A stretch of DNA of 34,082 nucleotides, from contig JAADCT010000061.1 of assembly GCA_013154305.1 (NCBI GenBank), forward strand, positions 1 to 34,082. Direction: 5' to 3'. Below the pieces are notes generated by a model that was given only the letters and a program-made list of their open reading frames with translations, made no database searches and had not been told where the DNA came from. Position numbers and translations under genes: made by a program. Position 1 is the stretch's first letter, and each line of letters opens with the position of its first letter. Shown here piece after piece: positions 1 to 8,813 of this stretch. This DNA is from Aquificota bacterium (GTDB lineage: Bacteria > Aquificota > Aquificia > Aquificales > QOAS01).

Positions 1-499
1 CGTCTCCCCTCGTTGCGCCCCTGACAAAAAGGTCGTCCTTGTAAACGAGGGCTATACCCGCCCCGTCGTACTTTGGCTCGACGGCGTATTCTACTTTGTC
101 AACGCCGAGAATTTTTTTGACGCGGCGGTCCCACTCCCTCAGGTCCTCGGGCGAGTAGGTGTTGTCGAGCGAGAGCATCGGCGTCAGATGCTCGACGACG
201 GGGAATTCTTCGGTAATGTCGCTGGCGACCCGCTGGGTTGGGCTGTCGGGGGTAACCAGTTCGGGAAACCTTTGCTCAAGCTTCTTCAGGGCCGCAAAGA
301 GGCGGTCGTAGTCGTAGTCGCTGATAACGGGGTTGTTCTCAACGTAGTACTTGTAGTCGTGGAAGCGGATGACCTCCCTGAGGTCCTCGACGACCCTTTT
401 GGCCTCCTCCTTGTCGGTAATCTTTTCTATTTGGTCCAACTTTTCCAGGAGTTCGTAGGTCTTTTCGAGGAGTTTCTTCTCCTGCTCCTTGGAGTACAT
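1..499 (-). CDS. ligA: NAD-dependent DNA ligase LigA, N-terminal part (truncated by window edge)
   Basis: Minus-strand reading from ATG at 499 gives MYSKEQEKKLLEKTYELLEK...LREVIRFHDYKYYVENNPVISDYDYDRL...TPMLSLDNTY...VEPKYDGAGIALVY..., with the LigA Ia domain and adenylation motif (KYDG). Confidence 0.93.
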   Translation of the reverse strand, partial: MYSKEQEKKLLEKTYELLEKLDQIEKITDKEEAKRVVEDLREVIRFHDYKYYVENNPVISDYDYDRLFAALKKLEQRFPELVTPDSPTQRVASDITEEFPVVEHLTPMLSLDNTYSPEDLREWDRRVKKILGVDKVEYAVEPKYDGAGIALVYKDDLFVRGATRGD

Positions 500-504
500 C
501 ACCT

Positions 505-864
505 TTAATAATTTGGCCTGAGGACCTCGAGGAGGTTTTCCACCTCCTCCACCCCGAGCCGTTTGAGGTAGTCGCGGAAGGACCCGTCGACGGTAATACC
601 CTGACCTTCCAAAAACCTCTTTAGGTTTTTAAAAGTTTTCTCCCCCTGCTTGTCGGCGTCGGTCAGGAGGACCACCTCGGTGACCTCCTCCGGAAGCTCC
701 TCCAAAAGGTCGGCGTAGCTCCTTCCCCCCAGAGTGTAGAGGTTTTTAATTCCGAACCTCCGAAGGAGGGCCTCGTCCCTCCTTCCCTCCACTATCACCG
801 GAACCGAGCGGGAGCGCTCCCTCAAACGGGTCAAAAACTCCCGCAGGACCTCCGCGCGGTCCAT
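505..864 (-). CDS. Small stand-alone TOPRIM-domain protein (RNase M5/UPF0292-like)
   Basis: PVIVEGRRDEALLRRFG...VVLLTDADKQGEK: conserved Glu and DxD of TOPRIM; 119 aa. Confidence 0.75.
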   Translation of the reverse strand: MDRAEVLREFLTRLRERSRSVPVIVEGRRDEALLRRFGIKNLYTLGGRSYADLLEELPEEVTEVVLLTDADKQGEKTFKNLKRFLEGQGITVDGSFRDYLKRLGVEEVENLLEVLRPNY

Positions 865-904
865 CGGAAACGATTTTCACCCGAAGGGAAAATAGAAAAG
901 GTTG

Positions 905-1696
905 ATGCCCTATGAATTGGTGGCCGAAGTCCTCTCCAACCGCCCCCTTTCGGGAATAACCTGGGAACTGAAGCTCCGGGCGCACCCGATAGCCGAGGAA
1001 AGCCTGCCCGGCCAGTTCGTTATGCTCGACACCAAACCGACCGAAGTTGAGGACTACGACCCGCTGAACCGCCGCCCCTTCGCCGTTGGCGACGCCGAAG
1101 GCGCCCAAATAACGATTTTTTACGACGTCGTGGGAAGGGGAACGAGGAAAATAGCCCGCCTGACGGCGGGGGATTCGGTAAGACTTCTCGGTCCCCTCGG
1201 CGACGGCACCTTTCCCCTCTACGGTGACCGGACGGCCGTCGTGGTGGCCGGCGGAATAGGCGCCTCCGGCGTAAGCCTCCTCGTCCGTCGCCTCGCCGAA
1301 AGGAAGGTTCCCACCGTGGTCCTCTACGGGGCCCGCAGCAGGGAATACCTCTCCCTCAAAGAATGGTTCGAAAAAATTTCCCGAAAAGGAGTCGAGGTTC
1401 GCTTTTACACCGACGACGGTAGCTTCGGAAAAAAGGGCTTTCCCCTGCAGGACCTCGACGAGTTCGTTCAAAATCCCGAAAAGGTCGTCGTCTACGCCTG
1501 CGGTCCCAAGCCGATGCTGAGGGCCCTTAAGGAAAAGGCCGAAAAACTGAACTTGGAAACCTACCTCTCCCTCGACCGCCGCATGGCCTGCGGTTGGGGC
1601 GTTTGCCTCGGATGCGTCGTCAAAACGACCGCCGGCTACGAGAGGGTTTGCAAGGAGGGACCCGTTTTCGAGGCCCGAAAACTTGTTGACTTTTGA
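905..1696 (+). CDS. pyrK: Dihydroorotate dehydrogenase electron transfer subunit (PyrK-like, FAD/[2Fe-2S])
   Basis: LPGQFVML, NRRPFAVGD, GPLGDGTF, VVAGGIGASG, and C-terminal CGWGVCLGCVVKT...VCKEGPVF [2Fe-2S] site. Confidence 0.85.
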   Translation: MPYELVAEVLSNRPLSGITWELKLRAHPIAEESLPGQFVMLDTKPTEVEDYDPLNRRPFAVGDAEGAQITIFYDVVGRGTRKIARLTAGDSVRLLGPLGDGTFPLYGDRTAVVVAGGIGASGVSLLVRRLAERKVPTVVLYGARSREYLSLKEWFEKISRKGVEVRFYTDDGSFGKKGFPLQDLDEFVQNPEKVVVYACGPKPMLRALKEKAEKLNLETYLSLDRRMACGWGVCLGCVVKTTAGYERVCKEGPVFEARKLVDF

Positions 1697-1730
1697 CCCC
1701 TCCGGGGTCTATAAATTAATACTTTGGTAA

Positions 1731-1815
1731 GCCGGAGTGGCGGAACTGGCAGACGCGGGGGATTCAAAATCCCCTGGGCCTCGCGCCCGTGCGGGTTCGA
1801 CTCCCGCCTCCGGCA
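1731..1815 (+). tRNA. tRNA-Leu (anticodon CAA)
   Basis: gccggag/ctccggc acceptor stem, anticodon stem-loop gggga-ttCAAaa-tcccc, long variable arm, T arm gcgggttcgactcccgc; class II tRNA of 85 nt. Confidence 0.95.
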
Positions 1816-1848
1816 TCACCCCAAGATTCCTTTCCTTCGGTCCCAGAA

Positions 1849-1932
1849 GCGGGAGTGGCGGAACTGGCAGACGCGCCGGACTTAGGATCCGGTGCCCGTA
1901 AGGGCGTGCGGGTTCGACTCCCGCCTCCCGCA
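1849..1932 (+). tRNA. tRNA-Leu (anticodon TAG)
   Basis: gcgggag/ctcccgc acceptor stem, anticodon loop ctTAGga, long variable arm, gcgggttcgactcccgc T arm. Confidence 0.95.
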
Positions 1933-1951
1933 TGGAAAATTTCCTCCTTAG

Positions 1952-2548
1952 ATGTTCGTAGTCTTTGAGGGTATCGACGGAACCGGCAAGACCACCCTCT
2001 CCAAAATGCTGGCGCATTTTCTGGCCAAAAGGGGGATAAAGACCCTTTGGACGCGCGAACCCTACAGCCCCGAACTGCGGGAGTTTCTGCTCAAAACTGA
2101 GCTTTCCCCTTGGGAGGAAACCTTTCTCTTTTTGGCCGACCGCGGCCGCCACGTGAGGGAGCTGATAAAGCCGAAACTGGAGGAGGGTTTTACGGTCGTT
2201 TCCGACCGCTTTTACCTTTCCACTTTGGCCTATCAAGGTTTCGGAAGGGGTCTGCCCCTCGAAGAACTCAAAAACTTAAACCGAAAAGTGACGGAAAACC
2301 TAAAACCCGACCTGGTTTTCGTCCTCGACCTTCCGCCCGAGGAGGCCCTAAAGAGGTCGGGAAAAACCGGCCAATCCGCCGACAGGTTTGAAAAACTCGA
2401 CTTTTTGAAAAAGGTCAGGGAGGGTTTTTTAAAACTGGCGGAAGAAGAAGAAAATACCTTTCTAATAAATGCCGGGGAAAATCTACATTCGGTTTTCGGA
2501 AAGGTTTTAAAAATACTCGACGATAGACTGTCTAAAAGTCAAGCTTAG
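1952..2548 (+). CDS. tmk: Thymidylate kinase
   Basis: MFVVFEGIDGTGKTTLSKML...TREPYSPELRE...DRFYLSTLAYQG...PDLVFVLDLPPEEAL: P-loop, DRY/F and TMPK motifs. Confidence 0.95.
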   Translation: MFVVFEGIDGTGKTTLSKMLAHFLAKRGIKTLWTREPYSPELREFLLKTELSPWEETFLFLADRGRHVRELIKPKLEEGFTVVSDRFYLSTLAYQGFGRGLPLEELKNLNRKVTENLKPDLVFVLDLPPEEALKRSGKTGQSADRFEKLDFLKKVREGFLKLAEEEENTFLINAGENLHSVFGKVLKILDDRLSKSQA

Positions 2549-2560
2549 AATTATCAATTA

Positions 2561-3025
2561 ATGGATTCTTGGGTTTGGGCGGTGGGTTTGGGCGCGGTGG
2601 TGGGGGGAGGAACGCTCCTCCTGCTGGTGCGCCGCTCCCGCCGAAGGACCGCGGAGGAAGAGGAATACTACGAGGTGGTGGAGGAGGATGAAGTTCCCTT
2701 CCGCGTAAAGGAGGAGGAAAACGAGTGTCCCGAAAGCGTTAAGAAAAAACTTCTCGAATACCAGTCGAGGCTCTTCAAAGAGGCCCACAAGGTTTACCTC
2801 GTAATCACCAACGCCTTTCAGGGAAAAACCCTCCCCCCGCACGTCAAGGAGGAGCTGGAGACCTTCTTAAGGAGCTACAACCGCATAAAGGAACTGAGGG
2901 AGGAGATAGAGGTCTATCCCTTCGGCGACTGCGATAAGGTATTCCACCTCAAGTTCAACTTCTATCAGAAACTCATAAAGGAGACGGCAAAAAGGCTGAT
3001 GCTGATGGCCCGTTCCCTCCGCTGA
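2561..3025 (+). CDS. Hypothetical protein: one N-terminal TM helix, acidic linker, helical cytoplasmic domain
   Basis: MDSWVWAVGLGAVVGGGTLLLLVRRSRRR then EEEEYYEVVEEDEV; ORF fits the gap between tmk and dapF. Confidence 0.6.
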   Translation: MDSWVWAVGLGAVVGGGTLLLLVRRSRRRTAEEEEYYEVVEEDEVPFRVKEEENECPESVKKKLLEYQSRLFKEAHKVYLVITNAFQGKTLPPHVKEELETFLRSYNRIKELREEIEVYPFGDCDKVFHLKFNFYQKLIKETAKRLMLMARSLR

Positions 3026-3028
3026 GCC

Positions 3029-3874
3029 CTACTCTTCAAAAATTTCAAAGCTCAGCGTTCCGTCGAAAACCTTGTAAACCTTTCCCTCCAGGTAAACCTT
3101 TTCCAGGTTTTCGTCAAAGTCGACGACCAGAACCTCTCCCCCTTTGGTGTGGACCTTAACCGGCTTCTCCTTTACCAGACCCTTGAGGTAGGCGATGATG
3201 GCGGCGGCCGTCGAGCCGGTGCCGCAGGCGAGCGTCTCGTCCTCGACGCCCCTTTCGTAGGTCCGAATGGCGATTCGGTCCCCGCCGAGGGTCTTTATGA
3301 AGTTCACGTTCGTCCCCGAGGGGGCAAACATTTCGTGATACCTTATTTGGGAACCGAACTTTTTAACGTCAAAGGTCTCCAGGTCCTCGCGGTAGACCAC
3401 CACGTGGGGAACGCCGGTGTTCAGAAAGTGTCCCGTCAGTTTGGCGTCCGCCAGCGGAATTTCGAAGTCGGTCTTTAGGCCGAAGGGTTTGGTCAGCTGA
3501 ACCTTTACCACCCTTCCGCCCTCTTTAATCCACGCCTCTATTACGCCGGCCAAAGTTTCAAACCTCACGTGCTCCTTTTTGACTATTCCCTTTTCGTAGG
3601 CGAAGCGGACGGCACAGCGCGAGCCGTTTCCGCACATTTCGGCCACCGAACCGTCGGCGTTGAAAAAGCGCCACTTAAAGTCGTTTTCCGGACTTTCGGG
3701 TTCCTCTATCAGGATTAAACCGTCGGCCCCCACCCCCGTGTGGAAGGCGCAGAGTTTCCGGACGAAGGTGGGAAGGTCGATACCCAACTCCTCCACCTTG
3801 CGGTCGACCTTTCCGTCGCGGTTGTCTATCAGAATAAAGTCGTTTCCGGCGCCCTGGCACTTGGTGAATTCCAT
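3029..3874 (-). CDS. dapF: Diaminopimelate epimerase
   Basis: MEFTKCQGAGNDFILIDNRDG...MCGNGSRCAVRFA...ETLACGTGSTAAA; both catalytic Cys motifs. Start set at internal Met (3874) rather than 3928. Confidence 0.95.
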   Translation of the reverse strand: MEFTKCQGAGNDFILIDNRDGKVDRKVEELGIDLPTFVRKLCAFHTGVGADGLILIEEPESPENDFKWRFFNADGSVAEMCGNGSRCAVRFAYEKGIVKKEHVRFETLAGVIEAWIKEGGRVVKVQLTKPFGLKTDFEIPLADAKLTGHFLNTGVPHVVVYREDLETFDVKKFGSQIRYHEMFAPSGTNVNFIKTLGGDRIAIRTYERGVEDETLACGTGSTAAAIIAYLKGLVKEKPVKVHTKGGEVLVVDFDENLEKVYLEGKVYKVFDGTLSFEIFEE

Positions 3875-3898
3875 AACTGTTTTTAGGTTATTCGGCTT

Positions 3899-4636
3899 AT
3901 GAGGATTTTGCTCCTTAGCGACGTTCACGCCAACCTGGTGGCCCTCGAGGCCGTTTTAAAGAGCGCAAAAAAACTCGCGTACGACAAAATCTTTTGCGCC
4001 GGCGACCTGGTGGGCTACTACCCCTGGCCCAACGAGGTGGTCGAGTGGGCAAAAGGGAGCGTCGACGTGTGCGTTATGGGAAACCACGACGCCGTCGTCG
4101 CCGGTCTCGTCGACCCCGCAACCTTTTCCGGACCCGCCCGGGCCGCCATTTCGTGGACCGACCGGGTTTTGACCGACCGAAACAGGAGGTATCTGAGCTC
4201 CCTCCCCCTGAAGGTGGAATTCGAGGCTTTTGGAAAAAACGCCCTGGTTCACGACACGCCGCTCAGACCCCTTTCGATGGAATACGTCCTTTCCCCCTTC
4301 GAGGCGGCCGAAATTTTTGAAAAAACCGACTACGGGAGGGTTTTCTACGGCCACACCCACGTTCCGGTCGTCTTTGAAGGGTCCGAAAGGGGGGTCGTCG
4401 GCCTCAAACCCGAAGGGCTCTTTTTCCTAAAGTCGGAAAATCGCTACCTGATAAATCCCGGAAGCGTGGGCCAACCCCGCGACGGCGTTCCCAAGGCCTC
4501 CTTCGCCCTCTGGGACCTGGAGGAGGACGCGCTTTACTTCGAACGGGTTGAGTTCGACGTGGAAAAGGTAATAAGGGAGTTGAAGGCCAAAGGCCTTCCC
4601 TTGGAACTGGGCTACCGCCTCTACGAGGGTTATTGA
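3899..4636 (+). CDS. Calcineurin-like metallophosphoesterase
   Basis: MRILLLSDVHANLVALEAVL...AGDLVGYYPWP...VMGNHDAV...YGHTHVPV...INPGSVGQPRDG. Confidence 0.9.
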   Translation: MRILLLSDVHANLVALEAVLKSAKKLAYDKIFCAGDLVGYYPWPNEVVEWAKGSVDVCVMGNHDAVVAGLVDPATFSGPARAAISWTDRVLTDRNRRYLSSLPLKVEFEAFGKNALVHDTPLRPLSMEYVLSPFEAAEIFEKTDYGRVFYGHTHVPVVFEGSERGVVGLKPEGLFFLKSENRYLINPGSVGQPRDGVPKASFALWDLEEDALYFERVEFDVEKVIRELKAKGLPLELGYRLYEGY

Positions 4637-5823
4637 GTGCGGTCGTCGAGGACCTCCAGGCAGGGAAGGGGATTGCCCGAAAGGAGCTCCAAAAAGGCTC
4701 CCCCCCCGGTGGAAACCCAACTGATGGCGTTGTAGACGCCCGCCTTGTGGATGGCGTAGTCGGTGTCGCCGCCGCCGGCGATGGTCAGGGCCGGACTTTC
4801 GGCCACCAATCTGGCAATTCCGAAGGTTCCCTCCTTAAAGCGGTCGAGCTCGAACACCCCCATGGGACCGTTCCAAATAATCGTCTGGGCGTCGGCCAAA
4901 ATCTCCTCGGCCAGCTTCAGGGAGGCGGGACCGATGTCGAGACCCATCCACCCGTCGGGAATTTCCTGCCAGGCCACCAGTTTGGTGGGGGTGCTGTCGG
5001 AAACTTCCCTTCCGATTAAAAAGTCGACGGGCAGGTAGAGCTTTACGTCAAGCTTTTTGGCCACCTCCAAAATGTCGCGGGCGGTGTCGAGAAGCTCGTC
5101 CTCGACCAGCGAGCTTCCCACCCCGTAGCCCATCGCCTTGAGAAAGGTAAAGGCCATGGCCCCCCCGATGAAAATCTTGTCCACCCTCTTTAGGAGGTTT
5201 TTAATGACCGCCAGTTTGGAGGAAACCTTGGCACCGCCGAGGATGGCAACGACCGGCCTTTGGGGGCTCAAGAGCGCCTTCGTAAAGTAGGTGATTTCCT
5301 TCTCGAGGAGAAAACCCATAACGGCGGGCTTCAAAATTTGGGGAACCAAGTAGGTGGAGGCGTGACGCCGGTGGCAGGTTCCGAAGGCGTCGCCCACGTA
5401 AAAGTCGCCGAGCTTGGCCAATGCCCTCGCAAATTCGGGGTCGCCCTTGGTCTCGCCCTCGTGAAAGCGTAGGTTTTCCAAGAGGACCACCTCGCCGGGT
5501 TTGGCCTCGGAGACGACCCTTTCGGCCTCGGGCCCCACGCAGTCGGGCGCAAACTTCACCTCCTGGCCCAAAAGGCGCGAAAGCCTCTTGGCAACGGGCC
5601 GGAGCGAGTAGCGCTCGTCGCGCCCTTTGGGTCGCCCCAGATGCGACATCAAAACGACCGTCGCACCCTGGTCCAGCAGGTATTCAATCGTGGGAAGGGC
5701 CGCCCGAATGCGCAGGTCGTCGACGATGTTTCCCTGCTCGTCGATGGGAACGTTAAAGTCCACGCGGACCAACGCCCGTTTGCCGCGGGCGTCGACGTCC
5801 CTTAAAGTTTTCTTGGTAAGCAT
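4630..5823 (-). CDS. pgk: Phosphoglycerate kinase
   Basis: KRALVRVDFNVPIDEQGNI...SHLGRPKG...LLENLRFHEGE...GGAKVSSKLAVI...WNGPMGVFE...GGGDT; upstream alternative start at 5835. Confidence 0.97.
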   Translation of the reverse strand: MLTKKTLRDVDARGKRALVRVDFNVPIDEQGNIVDDLRIRAALPTIEYLLDQGATVVLMSHLGRPKGRDERYSLRPVAKRLSRLLGQEVKFAPDCVGPEAERVVSEAKPGEVVLLENLRFHEGETKGDPEFARALAKLGDFYVGDAFGTCHRRHASTYLVPQILKPAVMGFLLEKEITYFTKALLSPQRPVVAILGGAKVSSKLAVIKNLLKRVDKIFIGGAMAFTFLKAMGYGVGSSLVEDELLDTARDILEVAKKLDVKLYLPVDFLIGREVSDSTPTKLVAWQEIPDGWMGLDIGPASLKLAEEILADAQTIIWNGPMGVFELDRFKEGTFGIARLVAESPALTIAGGGDTDYAIHKAGVYNAISWVSTGGGAFLELLSGNPLPCLEVLDDRTQ

Positions 5824-5836
5824 AAGCTCAATCATT

Positions 5837-6910
5837 TTAAGTTGCCAAAAAAGGGAGCTCCCGGCGGTAGCAGTTCAGAACCTCCCTTGAAAGGTCCCTT
5901 AAGGAACCCTTCGCCCTCGGGGGGTTTTTAAAAACTTGGACCACCCTGAGGGCCAGCTCCCTCCAATCCTTCACCGGAAAGGCGAGGCCGAGTTTCCTTA
6001 AAATCCCCTCGAGGTCGCGAAACTTGTCCACGAAGGGACCGTAAAGGACCGGTTTTCCGAAGTAGGCCGGTTCGAGGAGGTTGTGGCCCCCCACCTTTAC
6101 CAAACTGCCGCCGACGAAGGCCGCGTCCGCTGCGCGGTAAAAGTTTAAAAGCTCGCCGAAGGTGTCGACGACCAAAACTTTTCCCTTAAAGGTGCCCGAG
6201 ACCGAACTCCGGAGGGCCGCCTCCCCTTCGGGGAAAAAGGAGAGGGTCAGCTTAAAAACCTCCCCCGCCCGCGTGGGATGGCGGGGTGCCAGGACCAAAA
6301 CGGCGTTCGGAAACCGTTTTAAAACCTCCTTAAAGGCGGTCAAAATTTCCCTCTCCTCGGGCGGGTGGGTGCTTCCGGCCACCCAAACCTTCGTCCCTTC
6401 GGGAAAGGAGAGGTTCAGTTCGCCTTCGGGCGGCTTCAGCACCGCCTTGAGGTTCCCGCAGGGGACCAAAACTTCGGACCTTACGCCCAAGCTCTCAAAC
6501 CTCTCACAGGTTTCTTCGTCCTTGCACAGGATTTTCCGAAAGGTGTTTAGCTTCGGAACGAAAACGCCCCTAAAAAACCTCAGAAAGCCGTAGCTTCGGT
6601 CGCTCAGGCGGGCGTTTACGAAAAACTTGGCCTCCACCGGGGCCCCCAAAAGGGCCGGATAGCGGTCGCCCTCCACCAGGAGGAGAACCTCCGGTTTTTC
6701 CTCCTTCAGCAGTTTTGAAACCTTCAGCCCGACCGGGGGAAAGAGCTTGTAAACCCTTCGGTCGGAAAGCTTTGACCTCAAAAACCCCTCCGCCCGGGGG
6801 GAGGAGAAGGACAAAAACCACTCGACCTCGGGGGAAAGGAGTTCCAAAAGCGGTCGGACCGTATTGAATTCCCCCACCGAGGGGGCGTGAACCCAAACCT
6901 TAGGACCCAT
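5837..6910 (-). CDS. waaA: 3-deoxy-D-manno-octulosonic acid (Kdo) transferase
   Basis: VWVHAPSVGEFNTVRPLLELL, AGSTHPPEEREIL, LVLAPRHPTR, FVGGSLVKVGGHNLLEPAYFGKPVLYGP. Confidence 0.9.
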   Translation of the reverse strand: MGPKVWVHAPSVGEFNTVRPLLELLSPEVEWFLSFSSPRAEGFLRSKLSDRRVYKLFPPVGLKVSKLLKEEKPEVLLLVEGDRYPALLGAPVEAKFFVNARLSDRSYGFLRFFRGVFVPKLNTFRKILCKDEETCERFESLGVRSEVLVPCGNLKAVLKPPEGELNLSFPEGTKVWVAGSTHPPEEREILTAFKEVLKRFPNAVLVLAPRHPTRAGEVFKLTLSFFPEGEAALRSSVSGTFKGKVLVVDTFGELLNFYRAADAAFVGGSLVKVGGHNLLEPAYFGKPVLYGPFVDKFRDLEGILRKLGLAFPVKDWRELALRVVQVFKNPPRAKGSLRDLSREVLNCYRRELPFLAT

Positions 6911-6926
6911 CGATGAAAGAAAGAGG

Positions 6927-8696
6927 TTAAAGGACCTTAAAAAGGAGCAGACCGAGCAGGAGGCCCGCCAAAAGGAAAACGCCCAGTTTTGCGGTTCCTT
7001 TGGTCGGAAACTTGGGAAGACCGTAGTAGTCGGCAAAGACGCGGTAGCTCTCTTTCATTATCGTCAGGGCCAGGGCGAGCAAAACGGCCGCAACCGCCGC
7101 CAGCGTCCACTTTCCGTCGGCGGCGAACTTGACCGCCTGAAAGACCAAAATCGAAACCGTCGTCGCCGACATAAAGACGGCCGGAACCAGGGTGTACTTG
7201 GTCGGTTTTCGAACGCCGATGAGGTAGGCGGTCAAAACTATCAAAGTCAGCGCCGCTATGAGCTGGTTGGCGCTTCCGAAAACGGGCCAAATTATCGTCC
7301 AGGCGTTGGTCAGGGCAAAGAGCGCCCCCAGCAAAATGCCCGCCAAAGAGGCCAGGTACTTGTTCTTCACTCCGGTGAGGTCGGTGAAAATGAGGCGGTT
7401 AATCCGGCTGGCGCTGTCGAGGGTGGTCATTACGAAGGCGTTTAGCATCATCATCCCGAAGAAGGAGGCGACCGCAAAACCCACGAAGGGAAGGCCGGAG
7501 GAAACGAGTTCGCCGTATCCGTAGCCGAAGGCCAAAATCGGAGACTCCTTCAAAAGGTCCTGAAAGACGAAACCTTCGACCCCTTCCGGTTTGGAAAGCC
7601 AGTAAAGGCCGGCCGAAACCGACAGCAGCGCCACCAGCGCCAACAAACTTTCGAGGAGCATTCCGCCGTAGCCGACGAGCTTGGCGTCGCTCTCCTTGTC
7701 GAGCTGCTTGGAGGTCGTTCCCGAGGCGACCAAGGAGTGAAAGCCGCTGATGGCGCCGCAGGCGATTATTACGAACATAAAGGGCCAAAGGGGCGTCGAA
7801 TCGAGGTGAAAGCCCGCAAAGGCGGGGGCCTTCAGGGTCTCAAAGGCAAAGAGGGCTCCCAAAACCCCCAAGGTCAGTCCGAAAATCAGCTGGAAGGTTG
7901 CCAAAAAGTCCCTCGGTTGGAGCAAAACCCAAACGGGGGTCACCGAGGCCGCAAACGCGTAAAGGAGTAAAATCGCGGTCCAGACCAAAAAGGGGTCCAA
8001 ACCGAAGGAGGGAAGCGTCAAAACGAACCAGTGGTCGTGGCCCGGCTCGTAGGCCGTTCCCACGGTTACCGGCACCTTGTAGCCGAGCCAAAGGAGCCCC
8101 AAAAGGGCTAGAAATCCGACCACCGCCGCCAACCAAACGTTGAGTCCGTAACGGTAAATCAGCGTTCCGACCAAGACGGCGACCAAGATGAGGCCGAAAC
8201 TGGGAACGACCAACTCCGGTTGCTTCATAAAGGTTTTGGCCGTAACGACGGCAAAAACGCCCACCACCAAAGAAAGGGCCACGAACAAAAACACCGAAAA
8301 TACCGTCTTCGCCAGCGGCGAAACCGTCTTTGCCGCTATTTTGACTATGGAGGCGCCCCTCTCGCGAACCGAGGCCACCAGCGTCAGGTAGTCGTGCACC
8401 GCACCCATAAAAATCCCGCCCAGGACAATCCAGAGAAAGGCCGGCGCCCAACCGAACAAACTGGCGGCTAAAACCGGCCCGATAATGGGACCGGCACCCG
8501 CAATCGACGCAAAGTGGTGGCCCAAAAGAACCCACTTGTTGGCCGGAACGAAGTCGAGGCCGTCAAAGCGCTCGTGGGCCGGCGTAGGCCTCGAGTCGTC
8601 GGGCTCGGCTATCTTCCTTTCCAAAAGCCCCCCGTAAAAGCGGTAGCCCAAGTAGAGGGCCGCCAAACCGAGGAGCATTAACACCGTCGTGGTCAT
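6927..8696 (-). CDS. cstA: Carbon starvation protein CstA family (peptide/pyruvate-type transporter)
   Basis: Polytopic; DGLDFVPANKWVLLGHHFASIAGAGPIIGPVLAA, GAISGFHSLVASGTTSKQL, TLDSASRINRLIF. Confidence 0.95.
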   Translation of the reverse strand: MTTTVLMLLGLAALYLGYRFYGGLLERKIAEPDDSRPTPAHERFDGLDFVPANKWVLLGHHFASIAGAGPIIGPVLAASLFGWAPAFLWIVLGGIFMGAVHDYLTLVASVRERGASIVKIAAKTVSPLAKTVFSVFLFVALSLVVGVFAVVTAKTFMKQPELVVPSFGLILVAVLVGTLIYRYGLNVWLAAVVGFLALLGLLWLGYKVPVTVGTAYEPGHDHWFVLTLPSFGLDPFLVWTAILLLYAFAASVTPVWVLLQPRDFLATFQLIFGLTLGVLGALFAFETLKAPAFAGFHLDSTPLWPFMFVIIACGAISGFHSLVASGTTSKQLDKESDAKLVGYGGMLLESLLALVALLSVSAGLYWLSKPEGVEGFVFQDLLKESPILAFGYGYGELVSSGLPFVGFAVASFFGMMMLNAFVMTTLDSASRINRLIFTDLTGVKNKYLASLAGILLGALFALTNAWTIIWPVFGSANQLIAALTLIVLTAYLIGVRKPTKYTLVPAVFMSATTVSILVFQAVKFAADGKWTLAAVAAVLLALALTIMKESYRVFADYYGLPKFPTKGTAKLGVFLLAGLLLGLLLFKVL

Positions 8697-8813
8697 AACA
8701 AATTAAAAAGCTTAAGGCGGGCCGAGGTTGTTAACCCTAATGCGGAAATCCAAAAAATCGGCGACTAAATTATTGGAGTTTGGTTCAAAACGAATACTTT
8801 TAGAGGGGTGAGA

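Noticed and set aside
746-1471. 241-aa minus-strand ORF
   Set aside because: Antisense to pyrK and overlapping the TOPRIM gene; no recognisable protein family.
1709-2236. 175-aa minus-strand ORF containing MREAGVEPARPYGHR and MPEAGVEPARARGPG repeats
   Set aside because: The EAGVEPARA text is the familiar spurious translation of tRNA genes; here it is the antisense of the two tRNA-Leu genes.
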